This document shows, one piece after another, positions 1 through 11,219 of a stretch of DNA of 64,000 nt; positions within the stretch are counted from its first letter, which is position 1, and every line of letters begins with the position of its first letter. The DNA is from Pyxicephalus adspersus (taxonomy: Eukaryota; Chordata; Amphibia; Anura; Pyxicephalidae): positions 45,732,192 through 45,796,191 of the forward strand of contig NC_092862.1 in NCBI RefSeq assembly GCF_032062135.1. The letters are read 5' to 3'. The position numbers and the translations under genes are program-made. The notes beneath the pieces were generated by a model, which searched no databases, was not told where the DNA came from, and saw only the letters and a program-made list of their open reading frames with translations.

Positions 1-1130
1 TGATAACAGAGCATTTGAAATTCATTTTACCATCTGTTTTTGATACCGTATGTTTTTCCCTTTTTTCAAGCTTTCTGGTAAAATAAAACTGAAATGAACA
101 TGTTTATGAACTAGTGATGTTTTTCACTTTTGAAATGTGGTGTCACAGAAGTCTATGCTCATTTAGTCAGATGTTGGCAATTGAAATTAATGTTGTTATT
201 AAAGAACCTCGGAAATAAAGAAAATAAGTAGTTAGGGCTTGTTTTACTGCCAAGTTATTCTTTTAAAGTTGTGAATCACTGCCCAACAGATAATCAAACA
301 ATGAGATTTCAGTTGCAAGCTAAATATACGGCACTTTGGTTTAAGTAAAACTGTCAAGGCAATTACACTTTAAGCTGATAATTTTTCAATTAATAATAGA
401 TATAGGGTAATAGATGGAGACAATAGAATGTCGCCTGTTTGTTAAAGCAGAAAACCGAAACTTAATGATAATTAAGGGGTAACAGCTTTTATTTGTTTAA
501 ATGGGTTTTCCATTCCCATACAAGTCTATAGGAATGCAAAACACACTTGAAGCAGGTTCTTTTACATTCTTTGATTTTCAGAAGCTATATTTTCATTTAC
601 TGGATAAGAATAATGTTTTGGACAAGGAAGCGGATAGCCAAAAATCAAGGTACCAAGACAGTCTTGTATTTGAGGACAAAACAAAAGTCAGGAGGGGAAG
701 CAAGCAAATGTAGTGAGGAACAGATGGAGTAAGTAACCAATGAATAAGCAGGAAGGGAACTCAGAAGCTCAGGGGGTCAGAGGGGAAATAATTTTAGATT
801 ACACTGGGGAACTCATTTTTTGTTGAGTTAGGTCTTACACTTGTTTTTTTACAAATTGTTGGGTGGTGAATTCAGAAATGACCTCAGTTTTTGCCATCAC
901 ATCCAGTTTTTACGATACAGGATACCCTCCGTTTTTGTCAAAAAACATACAAATTTTTACATACAATCAAAAAATAATGAAATAATAACTTGAATGTACT
1001 GTTTATTTAAATTTGTTTTGTTCATACAAAGGATTTATTGTTATTCTATGACATTTTTTTACAGTAAAACATTTGAAAATTAATCAGGTAAACAGTTAAG
1101 GTAAAAATTTACGCTCAAGCTTTACCTGGG
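1..1130. other. Unassigned AT-rich noncoding DNA
   Basis: No coding frame of recognisable family, no RNA gene and no clear repeat boundary. The short open frames near 500-730 (60-70 codons) overlap each other in different phases and show no known motif, so I treat them as chance. The stretch may include decayed flanking sequence of the minus-strand relic that begins at about 1141. Confidence 0.5.
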
Positions 1131-1140
1131 GTGTTCAGTG

Positions 1141-2005
1141 TTAGGATAATCCCACCAGATACTCCAACAAGTCAGCCATCATATGTACATCCCATCTACC
1201 CTGATACCATCCTTCCATGACCTTCAAATCTTGATGGAATCGTTCACCTCGCTCATCACTGACTGCACCAAGGTTTTCCGGGAAGTTAGAAAGATGGCTA
1301 TGCAGAAAATGCACCTTGATGCTCATATTGCAACCAAGCCTTTTGTAGCTCTCTAAGAGTTTCTGGACAAATTCTGTGTAATTATTTGCTCGTGTGTTTC
1401 TAAGAAAGTCCCTGACAATGGCTTTGAATGATAACCAAGCATTTATTTGGAGTTCTGACACTGTCCCCATGAAATGTTCATCTTTGATGAGCTGCCGAAT
1501 CTGTGGACCATAAAACACACCAGCCTTTATTTTTCAAATGACAGGCTAGGAAATGCCAAAATGAGGTACTTGTAAGTCTCCTTCAGTTGGCAAAGCTTTA
1601 CCGAACTGCTTCATCAGACCCAGTTTCATGTGCAGAGGCGGTATTATATTATTCTTTCTATCAACGAGTGGCTCATGTAGAATGTTTGAATCACCTGGTT
1701 TTAGGGCAGATCCTGGAGGCCAATTCCTTTCCACCCAATGCCTCTCACGAGCTCTGCTGTCCCACATGCACAGATAACAGGGATACTTGGTGTATCCGTG
1801 TTGCTGAGCAAGAAAGAAGCATACCATTTTAAGGTCAACACAGATGACCCAATTGTGATGGTGATATTGCAGCAACTCAATGATTCTCTTTATGTCTACA
1901 TATTCTTCACAAAGAATATGAGACAGAAACTGAATGGCCAATTGGGACTGACCCAAATATATTGCCGCTGTGAAGGAGGACACACTTTAAGCTCCACTTT
2001 ACGTG
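1141..2005 (-). pseudogene. Decayed gene of a YPC-x-LC-x-WDSR / GERFHQDLK family (probably transposon-derived)
   Basis: Two large same-phase segments read right to left: 1983-1546 (145 codons) and 1518-1141 (125 codons). The first carries NWVICVDLKMV, then KYPCYLCMWDSR at about 1785-1749, then PPLHMKLGLMKQFGKAL. The second carries YGPQIRQLIKDEHF, NMSIKVHFLHSHL, FPENLGAV and GERFHQDLKVME. I recall this motif series from long uncharacterised proteins found in many arthropods and some vertebrates, usually suspected to be transposon-derived; the function is unknown to me. The copy is broken. A TAG lies at 1546-1548 and a TGA at 1534-1536, while another phase there reads LAFPSLSFEK. N-terminal sequence CVLLHSGN...VPIGHS (about 1990-1915) sits in a different phase from CEEYVD onward. 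Near 1160 the phase must change to read DYCWS instead of DLLEY. That makes at least three or four indels. Both segments open at GTG, not ATG, so no true start is visible. The CxxC within YPCYLC suggests metal binding, which is inference only. Confidence 0.8.
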
Positions 2006-2009
2006 TGTA

Positions 2010-3355
2010 AGTAGAAAAATAAATTTTGCTTATTCACTACGTAGAGCAGCGCACAACCTCTGACCACACTGTCTGACCACAAGTAGAGAAAAACCTGACG
2101 TGATAGAAGAAAACTAAATGCACTTTCAGAATCAGCATACCTATTTTAGTGTATACAAGCTTAAAAATTGAAGTCAACAATAAATTTGTTTAAAATTGTT
2201 CCGCAATGTTATAGGAGGCAGTTGGAGTCACACTTCATATCACACATCATTTTGTTGATTGTTGAGGGCCAACTCTTCCCAATGCATCTCAATTGTTCTG
2301 ATGGATCAGAAATCATAGATATTGTTCTAAGGACTGGTTTATACTTTCTACTTGACCATTACTTTAGGAATGGTATGCTGAATAATTAGAGGTTGGAAGA
2401 ACTGCAATGAAAAGTCAGCCTAAAGCTTGCAGGGAATGGGGAGTGCTCAGGAAGGACAAGGCTTACATTGAGTCAGGTTGCTAATGCTTGGGGGATTCTT
2501 CTTGAGTGAAAGAGAAGATATGATCCATGAGAAATAGCTGTAAATAAATTGCCAGTAGTAATTGGTTTTCCCGATGAAGCATTGGACAGTCATTCAGTGT
2601 GTTAAATGCTTGTTTCCCTCTGGTCCAATTTGGTAAATACATGTGCATATTAGAATTAAAAAATACGTAAAAAAAAAAATAATAAGAAATGGAATCTCTG
2701 GCTGTAAACATGTGTTTTCCTAACTATATTCTAACTTCTATTCTAACACACTTTTTGGTTTTCACTTGGGATATGTCCCTGTAGGCTCCTCTTCTTCCCC
2801 ATCCTCAAGCAATTTTGACAATTATATGTTTAGGGGCTTTTCAGTTTTTCAGGCCATATTCCAACCAACCCCCCCCCCAGGAATTTTGATGCCAGGAACT
2901 CTGCAATTAACTGGCAGGTCAGCAATGTGAATTTGTGAAATTAATACAATAGTCTAATTTTTGTAAACATTTCTCTACCTATCTGTCTCTGAAATAGATG
3001 TTTTTATTGTTTCCATGACTTTTCTTGAAACTGCTATCTTTCTCTAAAACTCTCCATAATTTTAGGCCAAACAATGTTTCTTAGTTCAAACACTTGAACG
3101 TCCTATCAGAAAGGCCATTGTCTGTTTTCATTTTTGTTAACTGCAGCTTGGAAGTTTCAGTTATTGTTTTAGCTGGGTATCTATAATAATGATCTTGTTA
3201 TAGTCAATTACAATTTTCCCTTCAAGAAAAAGATCTATACATTTTTTATAGTATTTCAAAATTGCAGGCAATGGAAATATCTGTTTTTTTATGTGTGACT
3301 AATGATTTTGCCTGACATGTAGTAGTTTAGATTCCATAAGCTTGCCGGTGTATTT
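2010..3355. other. Unassigned AT-rich noncoding DNA
   Basis: Nothing recognisable. It contains short homopolymers (A run near 2670, C run near 2870) and chance open frames of 73-76 codons without motifs. Confidence 0.5.
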
Positions 3356-3358
3356 TTG

Positions 3359-3406
3359 AGCTGCTAGTTGCAATTAGTATTTTACAGCTGCTAGTTGCAA
3401 TTAGTA
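3359..3406. repeat. Two-copy tandem duplication, period 27 bp
   Basis: The 21-mer beginning AGCTGCTAGTTGCAATTAG occurs exactly at 3359-3379 and again at 3386-3406. It looks like a simple local duplication. Confidence 0.9.
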
Positions 3407-3799
3407 ATTCGATCTGTAATGCTTTTTTGCTGCTTAACCTAACACTTTTTTAATAGTTTCCAGTGTCAGTAACATGCTCCAGCATTTACAGTATAACCAC
3501 ATTGGTAGCTGATTTATTTTCTTCAAACCAACGTTAAATATGTTAAAATAAATTTTGATTGTCAACATGCACAATAGGATAAGCAGTAAACTTCTTCAAA
3601 CCTACACAAGTCCATTTGGATATGACTAATTACTTCTAGCCAAGATTGAAACATTGTATTCTTGAGTTTTTAAGCTTCATTTGAGCCACCTTCAGTAACC
3701 TTTAGGGGATTTACTTCTGAACCCTACCAGCACTGTTAAAGTTGAGGGGGCACGTTCACATCCATGTAAACATGCCCACCCTACTACACCTCTACCTTT

Positions 3800-4052
3800 G
3801 TGTCACTCAAAGGGGAAGAAACTTCCCCAAGAGTGATGTTATGATACCAGAACCCCCCCACCCCCCCATGGTAGGTCTGAGCCTGCGATGGGAGAGGGAG
3901 TGGGTTGTGTTCTAAGAGACAACCTGCCCACCACCCTGAGCCTACAATTTATACGGAAGACATAGTCCGTGGCTCTGGCCGGTGAGCCCCCCCAGCAAGG
4001 TCCTTCTCCTGGCCCCGATGGGGGCTGCACGGGCCAGAGCAACAGACCACCA
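3800..4052 (+). repeat. GC-rich interspersed repeat, copy 1 (unassigned family)
   Basis: This stretch aligns by eye, in the same orientation, with 32849-33122. Shared landmarks in order: GTGTCACTCAAAGGGG, the AGAGTGA block, GCCTGCGATGGGAGAG, CCTGAGCCTA, TCTGGCCGGTG, GGTCCTTCTCCTG and CAGACCACCA. It is diverged, with a C-rich expansion near 3853-3868. It is flanked by GGGCACG/GTGCCCA-type sequence on both sides (3749-3780 and 4077-4133) that could be part of the element or a host for it. No coding potential is seen; the overlapping minus-strand frames are shadows of GC-rich sequence. Confidence 0.75.
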
Positions 4053-4059
4053 AAGAATG

Positions 4060-5028
4060 CTTTGTAAAATAAATGTGGGCACTCGTGCCCATTGACTAAA
4101 AAGAGGGCATGGCGTTCTCACCCGTGCCCACCCCACTTCACCCCTGCCTTTCAGATATATTTAAAAAGGGAGTTCTATAACAGCAATATTGTGCAAAATA
4201 CAGATCATCAAAGTAATCAATAATTTTTTACAGTTTTTCAGTTTAGATTAGTCAGAACAATAACTAATAATTAATTGCTGACTACCATGGGTGTGCCACT
4301 TTTTACACATTGCATTTTATTAGGTTTACATGGTTAAAAAAAATTGTTAACTGGTAAAAAAAAAACATGCAAATATGATATGCTAATATATAGCAATTTT
4401 TCTCTATTATGGAAATATCTAGTTTTCTACATGTTTGGGTTTATTCTTATGAGATACTGTTAGTCACATGCACTGAAATAATTCATGTATTTTATTGTAA
4501 TGTTGTTCCAATGGGTCAGATTATGAAGAGAACTGGAAGGTAACCTGGTCTTTCTTTATAAATCATAAAAAAATACCGGTTTAAAGTAACAATACAGAAT
4601 CTTATTAAAATTCTGTCTGCTTTACATGAGTCACTGACTAGGAGTGCTCAGAACAAAATATTTTTTGAAACATGAACTGAATTATCATAATATTTATTAA
4701 GCAGGAGCGCTTTTAGCATATATAGAATGAAAGTTATTTTAGATGTTTTTATAAGTCTGAAAAAGATTTATGCAGTATAAAATAAGCACTTTTAACATAT
4801 GGTGTTGATAATTTAGAAGCACAAATACCATATTTTCATACCGACAGAAACGATGAGTCTGCTCCATGGGGGAAGGAGCACAGCGTAATTCTCTGAAGAA
4901 AGAAAACAATCCTGTACAAATATATAAGAATGTAACATTATTAAAATGACCTCAATAAAGGTACACGCTCTACCATGATTTATAAAGAAAGTAGCTATTC
5001 GAATGCCAGCAAACAGAGACAAGGGTAA
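4060..5028. other. Unassigned AT-rich noncoding DNA
   Basis: After the GTGCCCA-type flank of the preceding repeat (to about 4135) I see no element ends, genes or structured motifs. Confidence 0.45.
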
Positions 5029-5146
5029 ATGATTGTGTGTGTACAGTTTGTGAGTGTGTATATAGAAGGTGTGTATATAAGTGTGTGTACAAATGTGTAT
5101 TTAGAGTATATGTATACTGTGTATGTATATTTGTGTATGCAGTGTG
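5029..5146. repeat. Degenerate TG/TA-rich microsatellite
   Basis: Interrupted GTGTGTAT/GTATAT units occur throughout. The overlapping open frames here, rich in V, Y and C, are artefacts of this repeat. Confidence 0.8.
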
Positions 5147-6155
5147 TCATTCTCCCCAGTTGTACCAGTTTGGCAGATTATTTGGTCTTTGTACCATTTG
5201 GACCATTACTCTGTTTTGATATGTCTCTTTACATTATTCTTTGGCAAAAAGCATTCAACTCGCAGGAGTTGTAAAAACGATTACATGCTGATTGGTTGTA
5301 GGGAGTCCTGCGCATGGTTTACAACTCTGCAAAGTGGCTTGTGTATTTTTCTCTTGAGAACAAGCTACAAATCCAGGATGCCTGTGCCAATTGAACACTC
5401 TTTGATAAATGAACGTAAGTTGTCAGTTATTATCAGGTAGGCATTAGTGACACATTCCATTTATCCGTGCTGAACTGGACATTCTTAAGCTTTAGGGAGT
5501 TGGAGCCACAGGTGGAGAAATAAAAGAACGGGGTTGAAAAATAGAGCCTGTCATTCTCCTAAAGTCAATGCCAACTGAGCAGCACCCAACAAAATAGATG
5601 GTGTGGCTTTCGCTGAGAAATGGATGCTTCCTCTCACTTACTTGTCTCTATACATGGGACAAAGAAGGAGGTAGAGTACAAAGAAGAGGAGGGTGTTGGT
5701 AGAAACAAAGTGAAGGAATAAGACTATGTTGGGAATAGTCCATTCCCTGAGAAACCTATTATCCATGGGTAGGAGTAGCAGCCAGAAGACACAGCAGTGC
5801 TGCTTGACCCATATGAAATTGAACCTTCAGGGGAAGACAGTCTGAGTCTGCCTTTGCTTGGCTTACAATAACATTTTTACACAGGTTGCATTGGAAACTC
5901 TTTATATTAGTGGGTGGCAACACTCTTAAAGCCATACTACATGGCTCAAATGCTAAAATGCATTGGCACAGAGAGAAAAGACAGCCAAAATGCTTCACAT
6001 TAAGGATTTTTTTTTTAAACTGTGAATTATCATTTTTTCCTGCAAGTGCATTTTGCCTGACCCTTTAGGCTTGGTGGCACTGCTGTTCAAGTGTAGTACC
6101 ATGGGATTATTTAAATAGTATATCCAAGTACTGTATACTAAAATGCTAACACTTT
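5147..6155. other. Unassigned noncoding DNA
   Basis: No gene or element boundary recognised. The open frame continuing out of the TG-rich tract to 5440 has no family motif. Confidence 0.45.
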
Positions 6156-6388
6156 GGGCCTTGTTTATTAAAGCTTTCCAAGACTGGATAGGATAGACCA
6201 TCATAAGGGAAGCTGCGTGACCCAGCAAACCTGAAATGAATTTGGTATAGGTGTGAAAACATTTGCAAATGTATAGCTAATAATTTTATGAAATTCATTC
6301 CAAGTTTGCAGGATTACTCCCTGACAGGTTCTTCCATGACAGTGTATCCTCCTTCTCTAGTCTTGGAGACCTTTAAAAAATCAGACCC
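6156..6388. mobile_element. GGGCCTGATT-type hairpin MITE, copy A
   Basis: The left end reads GGGCCTTGTTTATTAAAGC and the right end, on the minus strand, GGGTCTGATTTTTTAAAGG. Inner arms also pair: CCAAGACTGGATAGGATA near the left and TATCCT...CTAGTCTTGG near the right. Length is 233 bp. Two further copies are at 24223-24480 and 42575-42806, the latter 232 bp. I recall this arrangement (CTCCAAGG.CTGGAGAGGAT ... GTTTGCTGGATCACCCAGC) as a common frog repeat. The superfamily is not evident. A short TTT duplication may flank it but is too weak to assert. Confidence 0.8.
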
Positions 6389-9300
6389 TTTGTTTTACTC
6401 CTGACTTCTACTGTTATTCTTACTTTTGTTTTCCTACATCTTAAAAAATTTTGGAAATTCCCTCAATTATAGCTCCTTAAAGTAATGGCTGGAGAAGGGT
6501 TTCAGGACAAAAAAAGGCTTTTGTGGTTTACTAGTTAGAAAAAAGTGCCGTATGACCTGCAAACGGTTTTCCTTGTTAGGTTTTATGTGCAGTAATCCTC
6601 TCCAACATGATCAGAATGATTTCCACATACTCTGCCACAGTCTTTTTTTTGCAGGTAGTGATTTTCACAAATGGCCTCTATTATAGCAGTTAGTGGTTCA
6701 AAGAAAATCTCACCTATCTTTTCTAGGCATTGGACCACTCTTTTACAATACTTTATTTTACAGTAGGTTTGAAGTTTTGCTACTATTCACTTTTGCAGAA
6801 TCACTAATTCAGAGGTAACATTACAAGGTATACTCATGGCACAGTGTACAAATAGTTTTTAAAGTAACACAGTCAACTTTATTTTAAAATGTCAGTATCT
6901 CTCGGTAGGGGTTCTGATCCCTTACCACACTATCCAAAAGTAAAAAAAAAAACTATTTCTGGATTCATACATGTTTTACATATCCATGAATTTTTACAAT
7001 TTGGCATTCTAGTCACTATTTAGGTTGATGAACTCTTAAAGATGCTGTTAGCGATGTAATGTTATCATGTCACATACTACGATGATCAATAGCACGCATA
7101 GAACTTTAAAACTCTGGTGCTCCTCTTTACAGAAAGTTGAACATTTAACAGTATTCTTATCTCATTATTTCCAATAATGAGGTCGAGAGGTGACAATATC
7201 ACACCTTTGAATATTTTAATAGGTAACCAAAAATATTTTTAGCTAACCTCATAACTTTATTTTTTGCAGAATATGTATATTGAATTGACAATTTATTCTT
7301 CAACTGTAGTGTAGAGAGTTTTGAAAACATACTCTGTGATTCCAATGAAAATGGAAAATTATGCATCTATGTACATTTTGGAATATATTGTCACAACAGT
7401 TCTCTCTCTTCTTCAACCAAAAGAGGGGGTTTCTCCCTGCAAATACTTTCATGCTGCACAGTTATCCCAATATTTTACAAAAATCATGAATGCCTTGCTC
7501 CAACTAGTCATTTTCTTTTGTTTCCTTCAAAAGCTTTTTACATCTGTAAAAATAAAAATATTTCTGTTGTATGAGTTGGAACGGGTAGGTGATTTTTGCC
7601 AAGTTTATACTATTTTTGTGTGCGGAGAAATGTTTGCTTAAAAAATTGTTTTGCCATTTCACAAATTTAAACTGCTGCAAGTTTTTCTTACAAAGCCCTT
7701 GCACACGACAATATATACAATATTGCCTTGTCTGATGGGAACATATTACAAATGATAAAATAAATCGAAATAGATCAAAGATAAAATATAGTTAAGAAAA
7801 GCATTCTCAAAGCCTACTGTCAAATTTTCAAGTACAATTCAAATTCCCCGGACTGCTAGGTGGGATTTATAAGGACCTGTTCATGGGAACATAAACTATG
7901 GATACAAATGGAAAGTTTTTCCATTTTATATATTTTTAAGACTATATTGACTATATAATAATCCACATTCGCAAATAACTTAATAACTCAGTGGGTAGCT
8001 TTATAATGTGTTTCCCTAGGGACTTGAACTTATATAACTTATAGGAAAACGACATGCTTTTTTTTTGCAATTTTACTGACATTAGTATGTTCAGGGGCTT
8101 TGCAATTCAATAACAAAGTTGGTGACTGAATTTTTAGGATAATATATTATTCCTTATCCCTATCCCTATGTAAGATAAATGAAACCGTGGGTAGCAGACT
8201 GACGAGCATGAAAGCTGGTAGAAAGCTGCAGAATAGCCGTCAAGCTTTTAAAATGTATGGTCAGCAGAAATTAGTGATTTTTGCAGAAGGGATGGTTGCT
8301 TGTAAAAGAAAGTAAATCAAGATACTGACGGATTTGACAAAAATGTGTATTCTTTTATAGGAGACAGATTTGTAGTAACATATTTCAGCAAAGTGGACTC
8401 TGGTATTTACTTAATTTACTGCATTCTGCAATATACAGAATACATACATATAATGTTTTTTAAATCAATATAAACTTTAATGCAATATATGAATCCACGC
8501 TGTAAATTAACATAATAAAAACATAATATAATTAACATAATAAAAAAGTTATTAAAGCTCCTAAAATAAATCTGTCATGAGCCTGGGTAACTCAAACCGA
8601 GCATATGATACAATGACAAATGCATTCTTTTTCCTAAATCCATATACTAAACATTTATCAATTTCTAGTCCTAAGTCATAGCAGTAAAAATGAGTACAAA
8701 TGGAGCTGTTTAAATAATGTTATATATCATTAAACACCCCCTGCAGTTGTAATATGTGTTCACAAAAATAATTTCTCCACATTTATTAGTATATAATTTT
8801 ATGGTTAACTATGTGCCAAGTAGATTTATAAAGTAAATGCTAATTAAATATCAAATGGAGCACTTTCTACAGGCAATTGATATTAAATGAACATACAATA
8901 ATGGGTTTGTTTCTAAATTTAATGTACAATACAGTAACTAATCTGAAAATTTACTTTGTGAGAAAAAACATTATTATCTCAAATGATATTGCATTTATCA
9001 GAATATTTTTTACCAGTTTTAGTTAATAAAAATTAGAAAAACTGAGTCATGTTAATTTCTTGAAATACTTTTTGGTGCTACTTTCTGGTTAGTAATACTT
9101 GGGATAACAGAAATATCAATTACTAGATAGTGTCTCTAGCTCATTTTATTTGGGTATTTTAGGAAACTGAATAATTATGTATTACTCATGTTTCTTAGAA
9201 TGAAATTCACAGTGCACAATGCACCATTTGCCATCCATATTTTTACACACTATACATTTCTAATTTAAAATAACAGCATGAGAAAAATGAACAGGCCCTG

Positions 9301-11119
9301 TGATTCCCAATTAACTTGCATAATCAATTTCCACTTTTGCCTTAGTTTAAAAATGCAAGCGTCAGGGGAGTGATGTGCAAAAACACCTTGAAAATCAAAG
9401 AAATATTGGCACATTAGCTTTTTCTGCCCAAACCAGAAAAAAAGACCAAAAAAGTGTGACCGTCATAGCCTTGACCTTAAAAACTGTATTTTATCTCATA
9501 AATTCCTCACAATTGCAGTATACTTTCTAGTATGGGCGTGGCATAGGCACTTGTGTACACAGACTCATAGCTGTGTAAATACAGTAAAAAAAATATTTGG
9601 TACTGGTGCTTCTAACTGCTAATCTCATGAGATGAATTAAGGGTTCTTCCTTTCTTCCATCTAACCTTTACAGTTTTCTTAACTTCCATTTTGTCTTCTA
9701 GCCACTGAAGCTTGCTCTATAATGTTTGAATTGCTGTGCTCTTTTCTTCTGGTGTCTACCAGTACCCTGTACTGAGCACTGGGGCATGATGTGAACTCAC
9801 ATACTCATAGCTGCTGAGTGAGTAGGATTTGCAAGCTTAAATTATTTTGCCTGCAAAATCTCATTTTCACAAAATTTCATGAACATGTCACTAATTTTGG
9901 CACTATATGGAAAAAATACATCCCATGACTCTGGTTTCGATCAACAGAGCATTTCTAGGGGCTGTATGTATAAAACAGTGAATCTGACATTCACTGGTGG
10001 GAATAAATTACTGCCAATTTCATTCTGATTCTTGCTGATGATGAGCATAAGGAAAGAAAGCATGTTAGAAAAAAAGACAGAGAAAAAGTTTTGCAATCCA
10101 GTACAGTCATTTGAGGCAGAATCAGTTTTGTATTAAGGGAGAGACTTGAGGCAGTCTATCCAATGAGATTGACTACTGCTTTTGTTATCCCTGTTAGTAG
10201 CTTCTCAGTGCTGCTGCTTCTGCCTCAAAGAATCTACATTTCTTCTTCTTTTTTTTTTTTTTTGCACATAGTTTCCCAGGATTTCTCTGTATTTCTTTGT
10301 ATTTATGACCATTTACAGTAACTGTCATTTAGATTTACAGTCAACATCTTCACCAAAATCATCACAACTAGTGGAAACAGTATTTTATTAAACAATATGC
10401 AAAATTATGAATTATATACAATGCTTTAGCAAACGAAATGTCATCCACCTAGGGTTTAAATCTATTGTAGGGTTTCATTGCATCACCTACTTTTAATTTG
10501 CCTTGCAAGTGGTTTTACTTTTCTTTACAAAAAAAAGAAGTTTGTCATTAAGGAGTTAAGCATGTGTTCCAAAAGTCAGTGATTCAAGAAAATATTAGCT
10601 GAGGTAAAATAAATATTTCCTGCTTTACTAAATGATAGATCAGTAATATACTTTACAGTAATATTATAAATGTGAAGTAATTTGCTAATTGTGTCAATCT
10701 ACCAGCTTGGTCACTTAGTATTCATATATAAATGATTTTGCTTATTTTTGTCATGTGGTTAAAGGATACAATACATACTTTCAGTTTTATGTAAGTGTTA
10801 GCACTGCATATTTGAAGTAGTAAATTTAAACAAAACTGTAGTACAAATTATAAAGATTTGTTTAAAACACAAGAGCATAGTTCATTTCCATTTCACTTTA
10901 CTGTAAGTAGACATAGAAGATGCAAGTTGATACAGCTTTATTTCAAGTTTCCTGCTGCTCTGCTTATAGCTTTTAGATTACCATCTGTTTCTACTTCCTC
11001 ATTATAAGCCATTTAATGAGAGAGGTTATAAAGAACAGGATATTGAGTAAGACTAAAGCTTTGTTCATCCTGCTCAATCAGTGACTTTTAATTGTCTTTT
11101 TGTTTAAAGATCATGGTGT
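6389..11119. other. Unassigned AT-rich noncoding DNA
   Basis: 4.7 kb with no gene. Chance frames at 7321-7704 on both strands lack motifs. Around 9360-9560 the sequence is less AT-biased and motif-dense and could be conserved noncoding DNA. At 9958-10020, GGGGCTGTATGTATAAAACAG and TGAATCTGACATTCACTG resemble the left end of a frog MITE, but I cannot find a right end. Confidence 0.45.
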
Positions 11120-11135
11120 AAATATATATACATAT

Positions 11136-11173
<38 letters not shown>

Positions 11174-11177
11174 TTAA

Positions 11178-11218
<41 letters not shown>
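11120..11218. repeat. (TA)n microsatellite, about 100 bp
   Basis: Near-continuous TA repeats with a few interruptions at 11147-11150 and 11173-11182. The minus-strand Y/I-rich open frame over it is an artefact. Confidence 0.95.

Positions 11219-11219
<1 letters not shown>

Noticed and set aside
1587..2010. Plus-strand frames of 81 and 90 codons
   Set aside because: They are antisense shadows of the YPC-x-LC-x-WDSR relic.
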